Assembly (NCBI GenBank): GCA_945861435.1
Contig: CAMAUX010000021.1
Location: forward strand, 1 to 64,000
Direction of reading: 5' to 3'
Source of the DNA: Chthoniobacter flavus
Lineage (GTDB): Bacteria > Verrucomicrobiota > Verrucomicrobiia > Chthoniobacterales > Chthoniobacteraceae
Length of the DNA stretch: 64,000 nucleotides
A program made the translations under genes and the position numbers. Positions 8,157 through 15,832 of this stretch are shown here, in pieces. The notes below the pieces were generated by a model, which made no database searches, was not told the origin of the DNA, and worked only from the letters and a program-made list of their open reading frames with translations. Position 1 is the first letter of the stretch; each line of letters begins with the position of its first letter.

Positions 8157-9299
8157 ATGCGCTGGGCATTCCAAATCGGACAGTTCGCAGGCACGAAGGT
8201 CAGGATCCATCTCACCTTCGGCCTTCTCCTGATATGGGTCGCCTTCCTCTATGGCCGCCACGACGGCTTGCGGGCGGCCGCCGAGGCCGTGCTCTTCGTC
8301 TGCCTCGTCTTCCTGTGCGTGCTGCTCCACGAGTTCGGCCACGCCCTCGCAGCGCGCAGATTCGGCATCCGCACCCCGGAGATCACCCTCCTTCCCATCG
8401 GCGGCGTCGCGCGCCTCGAACGCATGCCCGAAAAGCCGCTGCAGGAAATCGCCGTCGCCGTCGCAGGCCCCGCCGTGAACATCGCCATCGCCACCCTTTT
8501 GTGGGGCTTTGTCGAAGCCACCGGCGGTTTCCCCGACATCGCGAGCTTCGAGCACGGCACCGCCCTCGACCTCCCGGTCAAACTCCTCGTCGTCAACCTC
8601 TGGCTGGTCCTCTTCAACCTCGTCCCCGCCTTCCCCATGGACGGAGGCCGGATCCTGCGCGCCCTCCTCGCCCTTTGGACCGACCATGCACGCGCCACGC
8701 GCATCGCCGCCACTCTCGGCCAGGCGATCGCCGTCGGCTTCGCCGTCCTCGGTCTCTTCAGCAATCCCATGCTCATCCTCATCGCCGTCTTCGTCTACTG
8801 CGCGGCCGCCAGCGAATCCGCCGCAGCCGATTTTAAACAGTTCTCAGCAGGGCTCGAAGTGCGCTCCGCCATGGTTACCCAGTTCGAAAAACTGCCCGCC
8901 GATGCCTCCCTGCAGCAGGCTGCGGAGACCCTCCTCCACACCACCCAGCGCGAATTCCCAGTCACCGACCACGAAGGCCACATTCAGGGATTACTCACCC
9001 GCGAGACTCTGATCGCGGGCCTTCGCCGCAGCGGCCCGCGGGCCTTGGTTTCCCAAGCGATGCACCTGGTCGATTCGCCGATCCACCCGGACATGCTTTT
9101 CGAACGCGCACTCAGCATTCTTCAGGAAGCGCGCTGTCCGGCACTCCCCGTGGTCGACTCCACAAACCGGCTTGTGGGCCTCTTCACCCCTGAGAACGCC
9201 GACGAACTCGTGGTGCTCCATTCCATGCTCTCCCGAAGCAATGGACACACCCACCCACCCACTCACCCCAATGGCCCGGCCCCATGGGAGGAGAAATGA
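8157..9299 (+). CDS. M50 site-2-type intramembrane protease with CBS domains
   Basis: This 380-residue membrane metalloprotease carries the zinc motif HEFGH at 58-62 in a hydrophobic segment and the second zinc ligand motif 'FPMDGGRILRALLAL' about 100 residues later. Several membrane helices fill residues 20-220. The C-terminal third carries a pair of CBS-like repeats ('VRSAMVTQFEKLP...' and 'VSQAMHLVDSPIHPDMLFERAL'), which in this M50B subgroup sense adenine nucleotides. Such proteins cleave membrane-embedded substrates. The ATG at 8157 ('MRWAFQIGQ') is chosen because the family begins there; upstream in-frame codons are basic and unconserved. Confidence 0.92.
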   Translation: MRWAFQIGQFAGTKVRIHLTFGLLLIWVAFLYGRHDGLRAAAEAVLFVCLVFLCVLLHEFGHALAARRFGIRTPEITLLPIGGVARLERMPEKPLQEIAVAVAGPAVNIAIATLLWGFVEATGGFPDIASFEHGTALDLPVKLLVVNLWLVLFNLVPAFPMDGGRILRALLALWTDHARATRIAATLGQAIAVGFAVLGLFSNPMLILIAVFVYCAAASESAAADFKQFSAGLEVRSAMVTQFEKLPADASLQQAAETLLHTTQREFPVTDHEGHIQGLLTRETLIAGLRRSGPRALVSQAMHLVDSPIHPDMLFERALSILQEARCPALPVVDSTNRLVGLFTPENADELVVLHSMLSRSNGHTHPPTHPNGPAPWEEK

Positions 9300-9307
9300 A
9301 CCTGAAC

Positions 9308-10807
9308 TCACTCCCCCGGCGACCGCCGCAGCTCCGCGCTGGACTGGAGTGTCGCCTTCAACAGGCTCTCCACACTCGGACGCACCCGCGCACGCACGAA
9401 GATTTGATAGGAGAAGAGCCCGGGAACCAACGCGATCAGGCACCGGTTGATCCACACCAGCAACCGCGCAAACCATCCCGCCCCGAGCGCCTTCGGGAAC
9501 GGAGCCGGTATACCCCGGGTCTCCACCACCTCATAACCGCACTGCACCAGCAACTCCCTCAGCGACCCGAAGGTGAAAAGGCGCGTGTGCGTGCGATCCA
9601 GGATCCCCTTGCGCCCGTAGTTGAACTGCCCCAGCAACAGCATCCCTCGCGTCACCACAAAAGCCACATTGGCCGTGGTCAGGATCAACTCCGGACGCGC
9701 GAGGCCGACCGCCAGCCGCAGCCTTTCCATGAACACCTCCGGATCCTTCAAGTGCTCCACCACATCCAAAAGAAACACTTGGTCAAACTCCCCCACGTTC
9801 ACCGGAAACTCCCCTCTGTTGAGGTCGCACGCGTAAAAACGGAGCTTCTGACCGACATCCTCGGGCGCCACAAGGTCCACCCCGACCACCTCCTTCGCCG
9901 TGCGCGCCATCTCCCGCGCAAGCTCGCCCGAGCCGCAGCCCAGCTCCAACACACGCCCCCCCGCTTCCACCGCCTTCAACGCAAACGTGTGCGAAGACGC
10001 AAAGCCCAGCTTCAAGTCATACGCATGCTCCCCCTGACCCACGTCAAACTTGCGATCGTAAAAAAGGTGCGCCCGGTGCCAGCGCGCACGCACGCAGGTC
10101 CGCACCACCTGCCACGCGTAACGCACCCCGTTCACATGGCAAACCTCGTCCCCGTAAAACGTCGGAATGGGCAACTCCCGAATCCGCATCCCGGCAAAGT
10201 GCAGCTGCACGATGATGTCGCTGTCGAAGGAGAACCCGTCGTCGTTGCGCTCAAAGGGCACCGCCGCCAGCGCACGCGTCGAATACAGCCGGTACCCGCT
10301 GTGAAACTCGCTCAACCGCGTCCCAAGAAGCCGGTTCTGTAGGCGCGTCAGCGTCTGATTGCCCACCCACTTGTAAAAAGGCATCCCCCCCTTCAGCGCG
10401 TCCGCCTTGCACAGCATCCGCGATCCAAACACCGCGTCCGCCTCCCCGGCGAAAAGCGGCCCGAGTAACTCCGGCAGCTTTTCCGGCGCGTACTGCCCGT
10501 CCCCGTGCACCAGCGCCACAATGTCGAACCCACCCTCGATCGCGTACCGGTACCCCAGCTTCTGATTGCCCCCGTAGCCTTGATTGCACGGCGTCCTCAG
10601 GACGGTGATGCGCATCTCCCCAAGGGCCGTCTCCCGCCGCAATGCCTTCCGAAACGTCGTGTCCTTGGAGGCGTCGTCGATGATCAACACCTCAAAGTTC
10701 GCCAACCGCAGCTCCTCCGGAATGCGGTCGACGACCGCCTCGATCGTCTTCTCCGCATTGTAGGCCACAATGAAGATTAAAACCCGTCTGGCGGAAAAGT
10801 CGGTCAC
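9308..10807 (-). CDS. Glycosyltransferase family 2 fused to a SAM methyltransferase
   Basis: This 499-residue two-domain protein has an N-terminal GT-A glycosyltransferase (about 1-240) with 'FIVAYNAEKTI', 'LIIDDASKDT' at 41-50 and the nucleotide-sugar acid motif 'VHGDGQY' near 100. It is of the dolichol-phosphate-mannose-synthase-like type. The C-terminal half (about 285-440) is a class I methyltransferase with motif I 'VLELGCGSGELA' and 'VFLLDVVEHL'. A hydrophobic segment near 445-475 may anchor it to the membrane. The GTG at 10807 is the start. It likely acts in surface polysaccharide or lipid-linked sugar assembly; the substrates are unknown. It converges with the M50 protease gene across an 8-base gap. 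Confidence 0.88.
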   Translation of the reverse strand: MTDFSARRVLIFIVAYNAEKTIEAVVDRIPEELRLANFEVLIIDDASKDTTFRKALRRETALGEMRITVLRTPCNQGYGGNQKLGYRYAIEGGFDIVALVHGDGQYAPEKLPELLGPLFAGEADAVFGSRMLCKADALKGGMPFYKWVGNQTLTRLQNRLLGTRLSEFHSGYRLYSTRALAAVPFERNDDGFSFDSDIIVQLHFAGMRIRELPIPTFYGDEVCHVNGVRYAWQVVRTCVRARWHRAHLFYDRKFDVGQGEHAYDLKLGFASSHTFALKAVEAGGRVLELGCGSGELAREMARTAKEVVGVDLVAPEDVGQKLRFYACDLNRGEFPVNVGEFDQVFLLDVVEHLKDPEVFMERLRLAVGLARPELILTTANVAFVVTRGMLLLGQFNYGRKGILDRTHTRLFTFGSLRELLVQCGYEVVETRGIPAPFPKALGAGWFARLLVWINRCLIALVPGLFSYQIFVRARVRPSVESLLKATLQSSAELRRSPGE

Positions 10808-11063
10808 GTCCCCTGCACATCACGCCTCGCGAAGGCCGATTTCCAGTGAAAAAACGCCCACCCCCATGCCACGGGCGCACAAACACACCCACAACAAACA
10901 CCGCCAAGCGGCGCCCCCCCGGTCAGGAACCGGGACGGCGCTACGACCGGAATCACCCACCGGCCTTTAATCGGCGAGAACCGGTCCGCAGTCGTCTTCG
11001 GGGCGTTCTTGGGAGCGATCGTTCATGAAAGGTTGGAAGGAAAAAAGATGGGGCTGAATTCGC

Positions 11064-11083
11064 TGTGAATAACTTGTGAACAA
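11064..11083 (-). promoter_or_regulatory. Two adjacent DnaA-box-like 9-mers
   Basis: On the minus strand the sequence reads TTGTTCACA, then AG, then TTATTCACA. The second (11064-11072) matches the consensus TTATNCACA exactly; the first (11075-11083) differs at one position. Tandem same-orientation boxes 11 bases apart centre to centre fit DnaA binding. With only two boxes and no replication genes nearby, this may be a DnaA-regulated promoter or titration site rather than an origin. Confidence 0.4.
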
Positions 11084-11301
11084 GGGGGTCTCAACCCCCA
11101 GATTCGCAAGGCGCGTCCGCAGCGGGTGGGGCCTGCTCTCCATCCCAACCACAACCCATGGTGGCCATGAAAGCTTTTTCCCTACAAAAACCCCGACGCG
11201 CCACCCGGAGAATAAGTACCCACCGTGGAACCCACTCCCACAAAGGATCCGCTGGCCGCATGGCGTGAAACACCCAGTCCTGTCAACAGCAGGAGGGTTA
11301 A

Positions 11302-11394
11302 ATGCCACGCAAACTCAACATAAACGCCAACTCCCAGCCATCGACGACCGCGCATCCCGCCTCCAACAACTCCAGCCCCTCCCCACCCGGCTGA
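11302..11394 (+). CDS. Possible 30-residue small protein
   Basis: An AGGAGGG ribosome binding site at 11291-11297 precedes an ATG at 11302 with about 5 bases spacing. The open frame encodes 30 residues rich in Asn, Ser and Pro (start 'MPRKLNINANSQ') and ends at TGA 11392-11394. No known domain is recognised. The strong ribosome site is the only support, and the AGGAGG could be chance in this purine-containing spacer. Confidence 0.2.
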   Translation: MPRKLNINANSQPSTTAHPASNNSSPSPPG

Positions 11395-11400
11395 AACCCC

Positions 11401-11952
11401 TTATTTCAGCCCCTTGAGCGCCACCTGCAGCGGCAGATTCACAATCCGCACCTTCGTCCCCACATTCACCGCATCAAACACCGCCACCACGTCCCGCGAC
11501 CGCATCCGGATGCACCCGTAGCTCGCAGGCTTCCCGATCTGTGCCTCCACGGGCGTCCCGTGAATAAAGATCCCCCGATCAAACGCCCGCCCATTCTGGT
11601 TGTCCACCCCCCTCAGGTGCAGGATCCGCGTCACGATCGGATCACGCCCCGGGGCATTGGGCCGCAGGATCTCCCCCGTGGGCCGGCATCCCTTGAACAC
11701 CGCCCCCAGCGGCGCCCCCCCGCCGACCTTTGCGGCCACCTGCAAATTCCCCAGCGGGGTCGCATAGCTGTGCGGCATGTCGCCCAGACCAAAACGCGAG
11801 GTCGACACCGGAAATTGCGCCACTGGAGCGCCCCCTTGAACAAGCGCAATCCGCTGTTCCGGAACGCTGACAAGCAGCGCAGTATCGGCACACGCCCCCC
11901 CGAGGGGAAATGCAGCGGCAAGAGACGCAATCAGCAGGGTGAGTTTTCGCAT
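11401..11952 (-). CDS. L,D-transpeptidase (YkuD domain), secreted
   Basis: This is a 183-residue exported protein with a signal peptide at 1-22 (Lys-containing start, Leu/Ala core, cleavage after 'GGACA'). The YkuD catalytic motif is present as HGT at 131-133 and SYGCIRM at 144-150, with nucleophile Cys147. L,D-transpeptidases form 3-3 peptidoglycan crosslinks or attach proteins to peptidoglycan in the periplasm. The ATG at 11952 is chosen for the signal peptide. No LysM or peptidoglycan-binding domain is present, so it is the minimal form. It is divergent from the following secreted hypothetical gene with a 205-bp spacer. Confidence 0.92.
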   Translation of the reverse strand: MRKLTLLIASLAAAFPLGGACADTALLVSVPEQRIALVQGGAPVAQFPVSTSRFGLGDMPHSYATPLGNLQVAAKVGGGAPLGAVFKGCRPTGEILRPNAPGRDPIVTRILHLRGVDNQNGRAFDRGIFIHGTPVEAQIGKPASYGCIRMRSRDVVAVFDAVNVGTKVRIVNLPLQVALKGLK

Positions 11953-12157
11953 GGTAGGAATCCGCCCCCATTTCCATTGCATCGGGCGGAGGTCAAACGG
12001 CCTTCCCTCCAAAAGTTCAAAAACCGGCGGAAAAGAAACCCTCCCGCTCCATCGGGCGACGCACGACATCAGACGGCCCAAGCCCGTTCACCACCGCTCC
12101 CTCACAAAGTCCAATGGCACGCCTATTTTGCTGCTGGCGAGTGCAACTTTTTCGCCC

Positions 12158-12988
12158 ATGCTGGCTTTCATGCAATCCCCGTGGCGTTCCGCAGTGCTTC
12201 TGTGCGTGCTGCTGGCAGCCAACGCCGCAGGCGCCGATGAGAAGAAGCGCACCGAACCGCCACCCGACCTCTCGCACATGCGCGAGGAGCTCGGCGTCAA
12301 CCAGTTCACCGCCCCCTCCATTGCCCTCCTTCTCGAGGAGCTCGCAGCCATCAACCCCCTCAAAACCGAACCGCTTCCCAAGGAACTCTCCTCCGCCACT
12401 CCCCAGGACCGCACACGACTCGCCCTCGTCGCCGGACAGGTCATCGGCGAGGGAATGCTCGCCGTGCACGCCCAGAAACACGGCCGCGTCGAATCCTCCG
12501 GACGCCTTCTCCTCAAACTCGCCCGCGGACTCGGACTTAGCGACCGCCTCAGCAAGCACGGCAAGGTCATCATTGAAATGGCTGCACGCGGCCGCTGGAG
12601 CGACCTGCGCGTGGAACTCATCAAGACTCAGGCAGAGGTCGAAGCCGGCATGATGGCCCTCAAGGACGAGGAAATCGCCCACCTCGTAAGCCTCGGCGGA
12701 TGGCTGCGCGGACTCGAAATCACCGCACAGGTCGTCGCCGACTCCTACACCCCGGAACGCGCCCGCTGCCTCCGCCAACCCGACCTCTACGAATACTTCC
12801 TCCAAAGGCTCAGCACCCTCTCCCCCCGCCTCAAATCCGAGGCCGCTATCCAGGCCATCACCACCAGCCTCACCCAGATCAGCCAAGTCACCTCCAAACC
12901 GGCCGCCACGCCGCTCACCCTCGACGAAGTCCGCAGCATTCGCGACCTCGCCCTCTCCGCCAACCGCGCCATCGCCGGTACCCCCTAG
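12158..12988 (+). CDS. Secreted hypothetical protein, helix-rich
   Basis: This 276-residue protein begins with a signal peptide ('SAVLLCVLLAANAAGA') and continues as a predominantly helical, charged domain without cysteines near the mature N-terminus. I do not recognise the family. 'MREELGVNQFTAPSIALLLEELAAINPL' and 'LGGWLRGLEITAQVVADSY' look like conserved blocks rather than random coding. It probably acts in the periplasm. It lies upstream of, and co-directional with, the amino-acid ABC transporter (gap 84 bases), but it does not resemble a solute-binding protein, so a transport role is not claimed. A second in-frame ATG lies four codons downstream. Confidence 0.7.
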   Translation: MLAFMQSPWRSAVLLCVLLAANAAGADEKKRTEPPPDLSHMREELGVNQFTAPSIALLLEELAAINPLKTEPLPKELSSATPQDRTRLALVAGQVIGEGMLAVHAQKHGRVESSGRLLLKLARGLGLSDRLSKHGKVIIEMAARGRWSDLRVELIKTQAEVEAGMMALKDEEIAHLVSLGGWLRGLEITAQVVADSYTPERARCLRQPDLYEYFLQRLSTLSPRLKSEAAIQAITTSLTQISQVTSKPAATPLTLDEVRSIRDLALSANRAIAGTP

Positions 12989-13072
12989 GAAAACCACGAT
13001 CACGCCACAGCGCCCTGACGGCCGTACTTCCGACACCCCGCTGCTTCCGCCCCCCATCCTTCCCCGGCTCTC

Positions 13073-13828
13073 ATGACGCCCCAGCCGCGCCAGCACCCCA
13101 CACGCCTGCATTTCGCGGCTGCGCTCGCGCTGATCCTCACAGGAATGGCCGCCGCATTCTGGCTTCTGGACTACCACTGGTCCTGGAACCCGGTGCTCAA
13201 GTACTGGCGCCTCTTTCTTCAGGGCTGGGCCACCACGCTCGCGCTTTCCGCCATTGCACTGCCGCTGAGCACCCTCGCAGGCCTCCTTCTCATCGCCGCA
13301 CGCAGATCCCCTCTGCCGCTGCTAAGCGAAGCCGCACGGATTTGGGTGGAACTCACCCGCAGCACCCCGCTTCTCGTCCAGATCTGGTTCTATTTCTACG
13401 TCTTCGGCCAAGTCCTCTCGCTCCAAAACCGCTACCTCCTCGGCCCCCTCATTCTCGCTGCGTTCAGCGGCGCCTACATGAGCGAAATCTTCCGCGCGGG
13501 CATCGAATCCATCGGCGCCTCCCAGCTCGAAACCGCCCGCGCCCTGGGGCTCACGCGCGCTCAGACCTACCGCCACGTCATCCTTCCACAGGCACTCCGC
13601 CAAATGCTGCCTCCCGCCGCAGGCCAGTTCGTCTCCCTCATCAAGGACTCCTCCCTGCTCTCCGTCCTCGGCATCAACGAACTCACCCTCGCCGCCCAAG
13701 AAGTCAACGCCTTCACCTACGCCGCCTTCGAAAGCTACCTCCCCGTCGCCGCAGGCTACCTCCTGCTCACCATCCCCATCTCGCTCTGGACTCAGCGCCT
13801 CGAACGCCGCATCCGCTTTGAAACTTAG
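13073..13828 (+). CDS. Amino-acid ABC transporter permease (HisM/GlnP family)
   Basis: This 251-residue inner-membrane permease has an N-terminal helix (12-30) and four or five further helices. It carries the conserved family block 'ELTRSTPLLVQIWF' and the cytoplasmic EAA loop 'ETARALGLTRAQTYRHVILP', which contacts the ATPase. The family imports polar amino acids such as Gln, Glu, His or Arg. The ATG at 13073 is used. It overlaps the downstream ATPase start by 11 bases, so the two are translationally coupled. No periplasmic binding protein gene is adjacent. Confidence 0.92.
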   Translation: MTPQPRQHPTRLHFAAALALILTGMAAAFWLLDYHWSWNPVLKYWRLFLQGWATTLALSAIALPLSTLAGLLLIAARRSPLPLLSEAARIWVELTRSTPLLVQIWFYFYVFGQVLSLQNRYLLGPLILAAFSGAYMSEIFRAGIESIGASQLETARALGLTRAQTYRHVILPQALRQMLPPAAGQFVSLIKDSSLLSVLGINELTLAAQEVNAFTYAAFESYLPVAAGYLLLTIPISLWTQRLERRIRFET

Positions 13829-14549
13829 CCTCCAAAAGCTCACCAAACACTTCGGCGGCCCGCACGTCCTCGACAACATCGATGCCGAGATCGGCCCCGT
13901 CCGCAGCCTCGTCCTCGTCGGACCCTCCGGCGGTGGAAAATCCACCCTCCTGCGCCTCATCGCAGGCCTCGAGCGGCCGGACGCCGGCTCCCTCCACCTC
14001 GACGGCCACCCACTTCCCACGGACGAACCCGCCCTCCTCGCCTACAGGCGATCCCTCGGCGTCGTGTTCCAAGCCTTCAACCTCTTCCCCCACCTCTCCG
14101 CCCTCGAAAACATCACGCTCCCCCTCGAAAAAGTCCACGGCCACCCCCCAGCCGAGGCCCGCGAAATCGCCCGCCAAACCCTCGCACGCTTTCAACTCGA
14201 CGCTCACTCCTCCAAAAAACCCGCCGCACTCTCCGGAGGCCAGAAGCAGCGCGTCGCCATCGCACGCGCCATCGCCTGCAAACCGCGCCTCCTGCTTTTT
14301 GACGAACCCACCTCCGCACTCGATCCGGAGATGACCGCCGAGGTGCTCGACCTCATTGGCGAACTGAAGGCCGACGGCCGCGAATTCATCCTCGTCACCC
14401 ACGCCATGCACTTCGCCCGCCACGTGGCAGACCAAGTCGCATTCCTCGCACAGGGACGCATCCTCGAACTCGCACCACCGGACCGCTTCTTCCACGCACC
14501 CGAACACCCCCTCTGCCGCGACTTCCTCGCACGCGTTCTCCGTTACTAA
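13818..14549 (+). CDS. Amino-acid ABC transporter ATP-binding protein (GlnQ-like)
   Basis: This 243-residue ATPase has Walker A 'GPSGGGKST' near residue 35-43, Q-loop 'GVVFQAFNLFPHLSALENI', signature 'LSGGQKQRVAIARA', Walker B 'LLLFDEPTSALD' and switch His in 'LVTHAMHFA'. It powers the permease encoded just upstream. The start is TTG at 13818, inside the permease gene's last codons. Such a rare start with overlap suggests coupling to permease translation. The substrate class is polar amino acids by family membership only. Confidence 0.93.
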   Translation: MKLSLQKLTKHFGGPHVLDNIDAEIGPVRSLVLVGPSGGGKSTLLRLIAGLERPDAGSLHLDGHPLPTDEPALLAYRRSLGVVFQAFNLFPHLSALENITLPLEKVHGHPPAEAREIARQTLARFQLDAHSSKKPAALSGGQKQRVAIARAIACKPRLLLFDEPTSALDPEMTAEVLDLIGELKADGREFILVTHAMHFARHVADQVAFLAQGRILELAPPDRFFHAPEHPLCRDFLARVLRY

Positions 14550-14566
14550 CCACCGCGCCCACCAGA

Positions 14567-15136
14567 CTAGCGCCCCCCAAACACCAGCGCCCGCTCATCC
14601 CCGCTGACTTCCCGCCACGTTCCCGGCGCAATGTCCACGGGCTCAAACGCACCAATCCGCCGGCGCACCAAGCGTAACGTGGGATGCCCCACCGCAGCCG
14701 TCATCCGGCGCACCTGCCGGTTTTTGCCCTCCACAAGTTCCAAAGCGATCCATGCATCCGGCACGTTTTTGCGGAAACGGATCGGCGGATCGCGAGGCGG
14801 CACCTCCGGCTGCGGATCCAGCAACCATGCTCGGCACGGACGCGTCTTCTGCCCGCCCACCATCACCCCGCGTGCGAGCGATTCCAGCGCCTCTGCACCC
14901 GGCGTGCGTTCCACCTGCGCCCAGTACGTCCGTCGATGACCGTGGCTCGGATCGAGCAGGCGCGTATTGAGCCCCGCCTCGTCGCTGAGCAGCAGCAAAC
15001 CCTCGCTATCCGCATCCAACCGCCCCAGCGCGTATACCCCGCGCGGAAAACGAAACTCCGCCAGCGGCCGGTTCGGCGAACCATCGGGGGTGAACTGGGA
15101 AAGGACGCCATACGGCTTCCAAAACGCGAGCAGCAT
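14567..15136 (-). CDS. 23S rRNA pseudouridine synthase, RluE-like
   Basis: This 189-residue enzyme of the RsuA/RluB/E/F family has the catalytic block 'GRLDADSEGLLLLSDE' with nucleophile Asp. 'EGKNRQVRRMTAAVGHPTLRLVR' forms the conserved RNA-binding/active-site loop near the C-terminus. The N-terminal S4 domain present in RsuA and RluB is absent, which fits RluE, which modifies one uridine of 23S rRNA. The ATG at 15136 is used; a TTG two codons upstream is also possible. It converges with the ABC transporter genes with a 17-base gap. Confidence 0.87.
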   Translation of the reverse strand: MLLAFWKPYGVLSQFTPDGSPNRPLAEFRFPRGVYALGRLDADSEGLLLLSDEAGLNTRLLDPSHGHRRTYWAQVERTPGAEALESLARGVMVGGQKTRPCRAWLLDPQPEVPPRDPPIRFRKNVPDAWIALELVEGKNRQVRRMTAAVGHPTLRLVRRRIGAFEPVDIAPGTWREVSGDERALVFGGR

Positions 15137-15391
15137 CCCCAAACCCTAGCCTCACCCCATCCGCGCCCGCAACACCCCGGGCACCGACGCCAACAGCCAC
15201 CGACGCAGTCACTAACCCCCGCCCATTTCCCTTCCACCTTGTCCACGCACCCACGCCATCCACCCCGTCAACCCACCCTCCCCCAGCGCGCCATCACCAA
15301 GGCTGCCATGACTCAAAACCCAAAAAACCCGCCGCACCCGCCCAATTTAATCTATTGCCTTGCGCCGCAGTCTCCGATTAGAAGCCCCCCC

Positions 15392-15670
15392 ATGCCCACC
15401 AAAGCTGAAAAACCCGCCCGCAAGCCGAACTCCGCGCTCATGAAACCCGTGCAGCCCGACGATAAGCTCGCGGCTATTGTTGGATCACAACCCCTGCCAC
15501 GTACCGAGCTCACCAAAAAGCTCTGGGACTACATCAAAGCTCACAAGCTGCAGGACGCAAAAAAGAAGACCCTCATCAACGCCGACGACGCGCTCAAGGC
15601 CGTCTTCAATGGCAAGGCTCAGGTCAGCATGTTCGAGATGACCAAGCTGGTCTCCGGACACCTGAAGTAA
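15392..15670 (+). CDS. SWIB/MDM2 domain protein
   Basis: This 92-residue protein is almost entirely a SWIB domain: 'MKPVQPDDKLAAIVGSQPL', then 'RTELTKKLWDYIKAHKLQD', 'LINADDALKAVF' and 'VSMFEMTKLVSGHL'. The fold is best known from eukaryotic chromatin remodellers and MDM2. In bacteria it is characteristic of Chlamydiae and Verrucomicrobia, where a role in DNA topology or nucleoid organisation has been proposed. A basic leader of about 12 residues precedes the domain. The ATG at 15392 is the only sensible start. A factor-independent terminator follows at 15764-15793. Confidence 0.93.
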   Translation: MPTKAEKPARKPNSALMKPVQPDDKLAAIVGSQPLPRTELTKKLWDYIKAHKLQDAKKKTLINADDALKAVFNGKAQVSMFEMTKLVSGHLK

Positions 15671-15763
15671 CCCTTCCGCGCCGACCCCTCCTCACCGGCC
15701 CTCCCCGGCCGCTCTGAGGAGGGCGTCGACCCGCGCGCCCAACCCCGCCAATTCAAGGCCACA

Positions 15764-15793
15764 CCTGCCGCTCCCCGCGGCGGGTTTTTTTTT
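15764..15793 (+). terminator. Rho-independent terminator after the SWIB gene
   Basis: The left arm CCTGCCGC (15764-15771), loop TCCCC and right arm GCGGCGGG (15777-15784) form an 8-bp stem with one G-T pair. Nine T residues follow directly (15785-15793). It lies about 95 bases after the SWIB stop codon and is correctly oriented for that gene. Confidence 0.85.
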
Positions 15794-15832
15794 GCCACAA
15801 CATCGGGCGCACTCCTCACACGGAAACGCTCA

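Larger units (their letters stand above)
10808..11400. other. 593-bp intergenic region without a convincing gene
   Basis: No family-supported coding sequence lies here. It contains two DnaA-box-like sites at 11064-11083, a perfect 6-bp-stem hairpin GGGGGT-CTCA-ACCCCC at 11084-11099 directly after them, and one tiny open frame with a strong ribosome site near its right end. Short A/T-richer stretches surround the DnaA-like sites, while the flanks are typical GC-rich DNA. Confidence 0.55.

Noticed and set aside
10808-11400. Replication origin
   Set aside because: Only two DnaA-like boxes and no origin-linked genes; kept as a regulatory candidate only.
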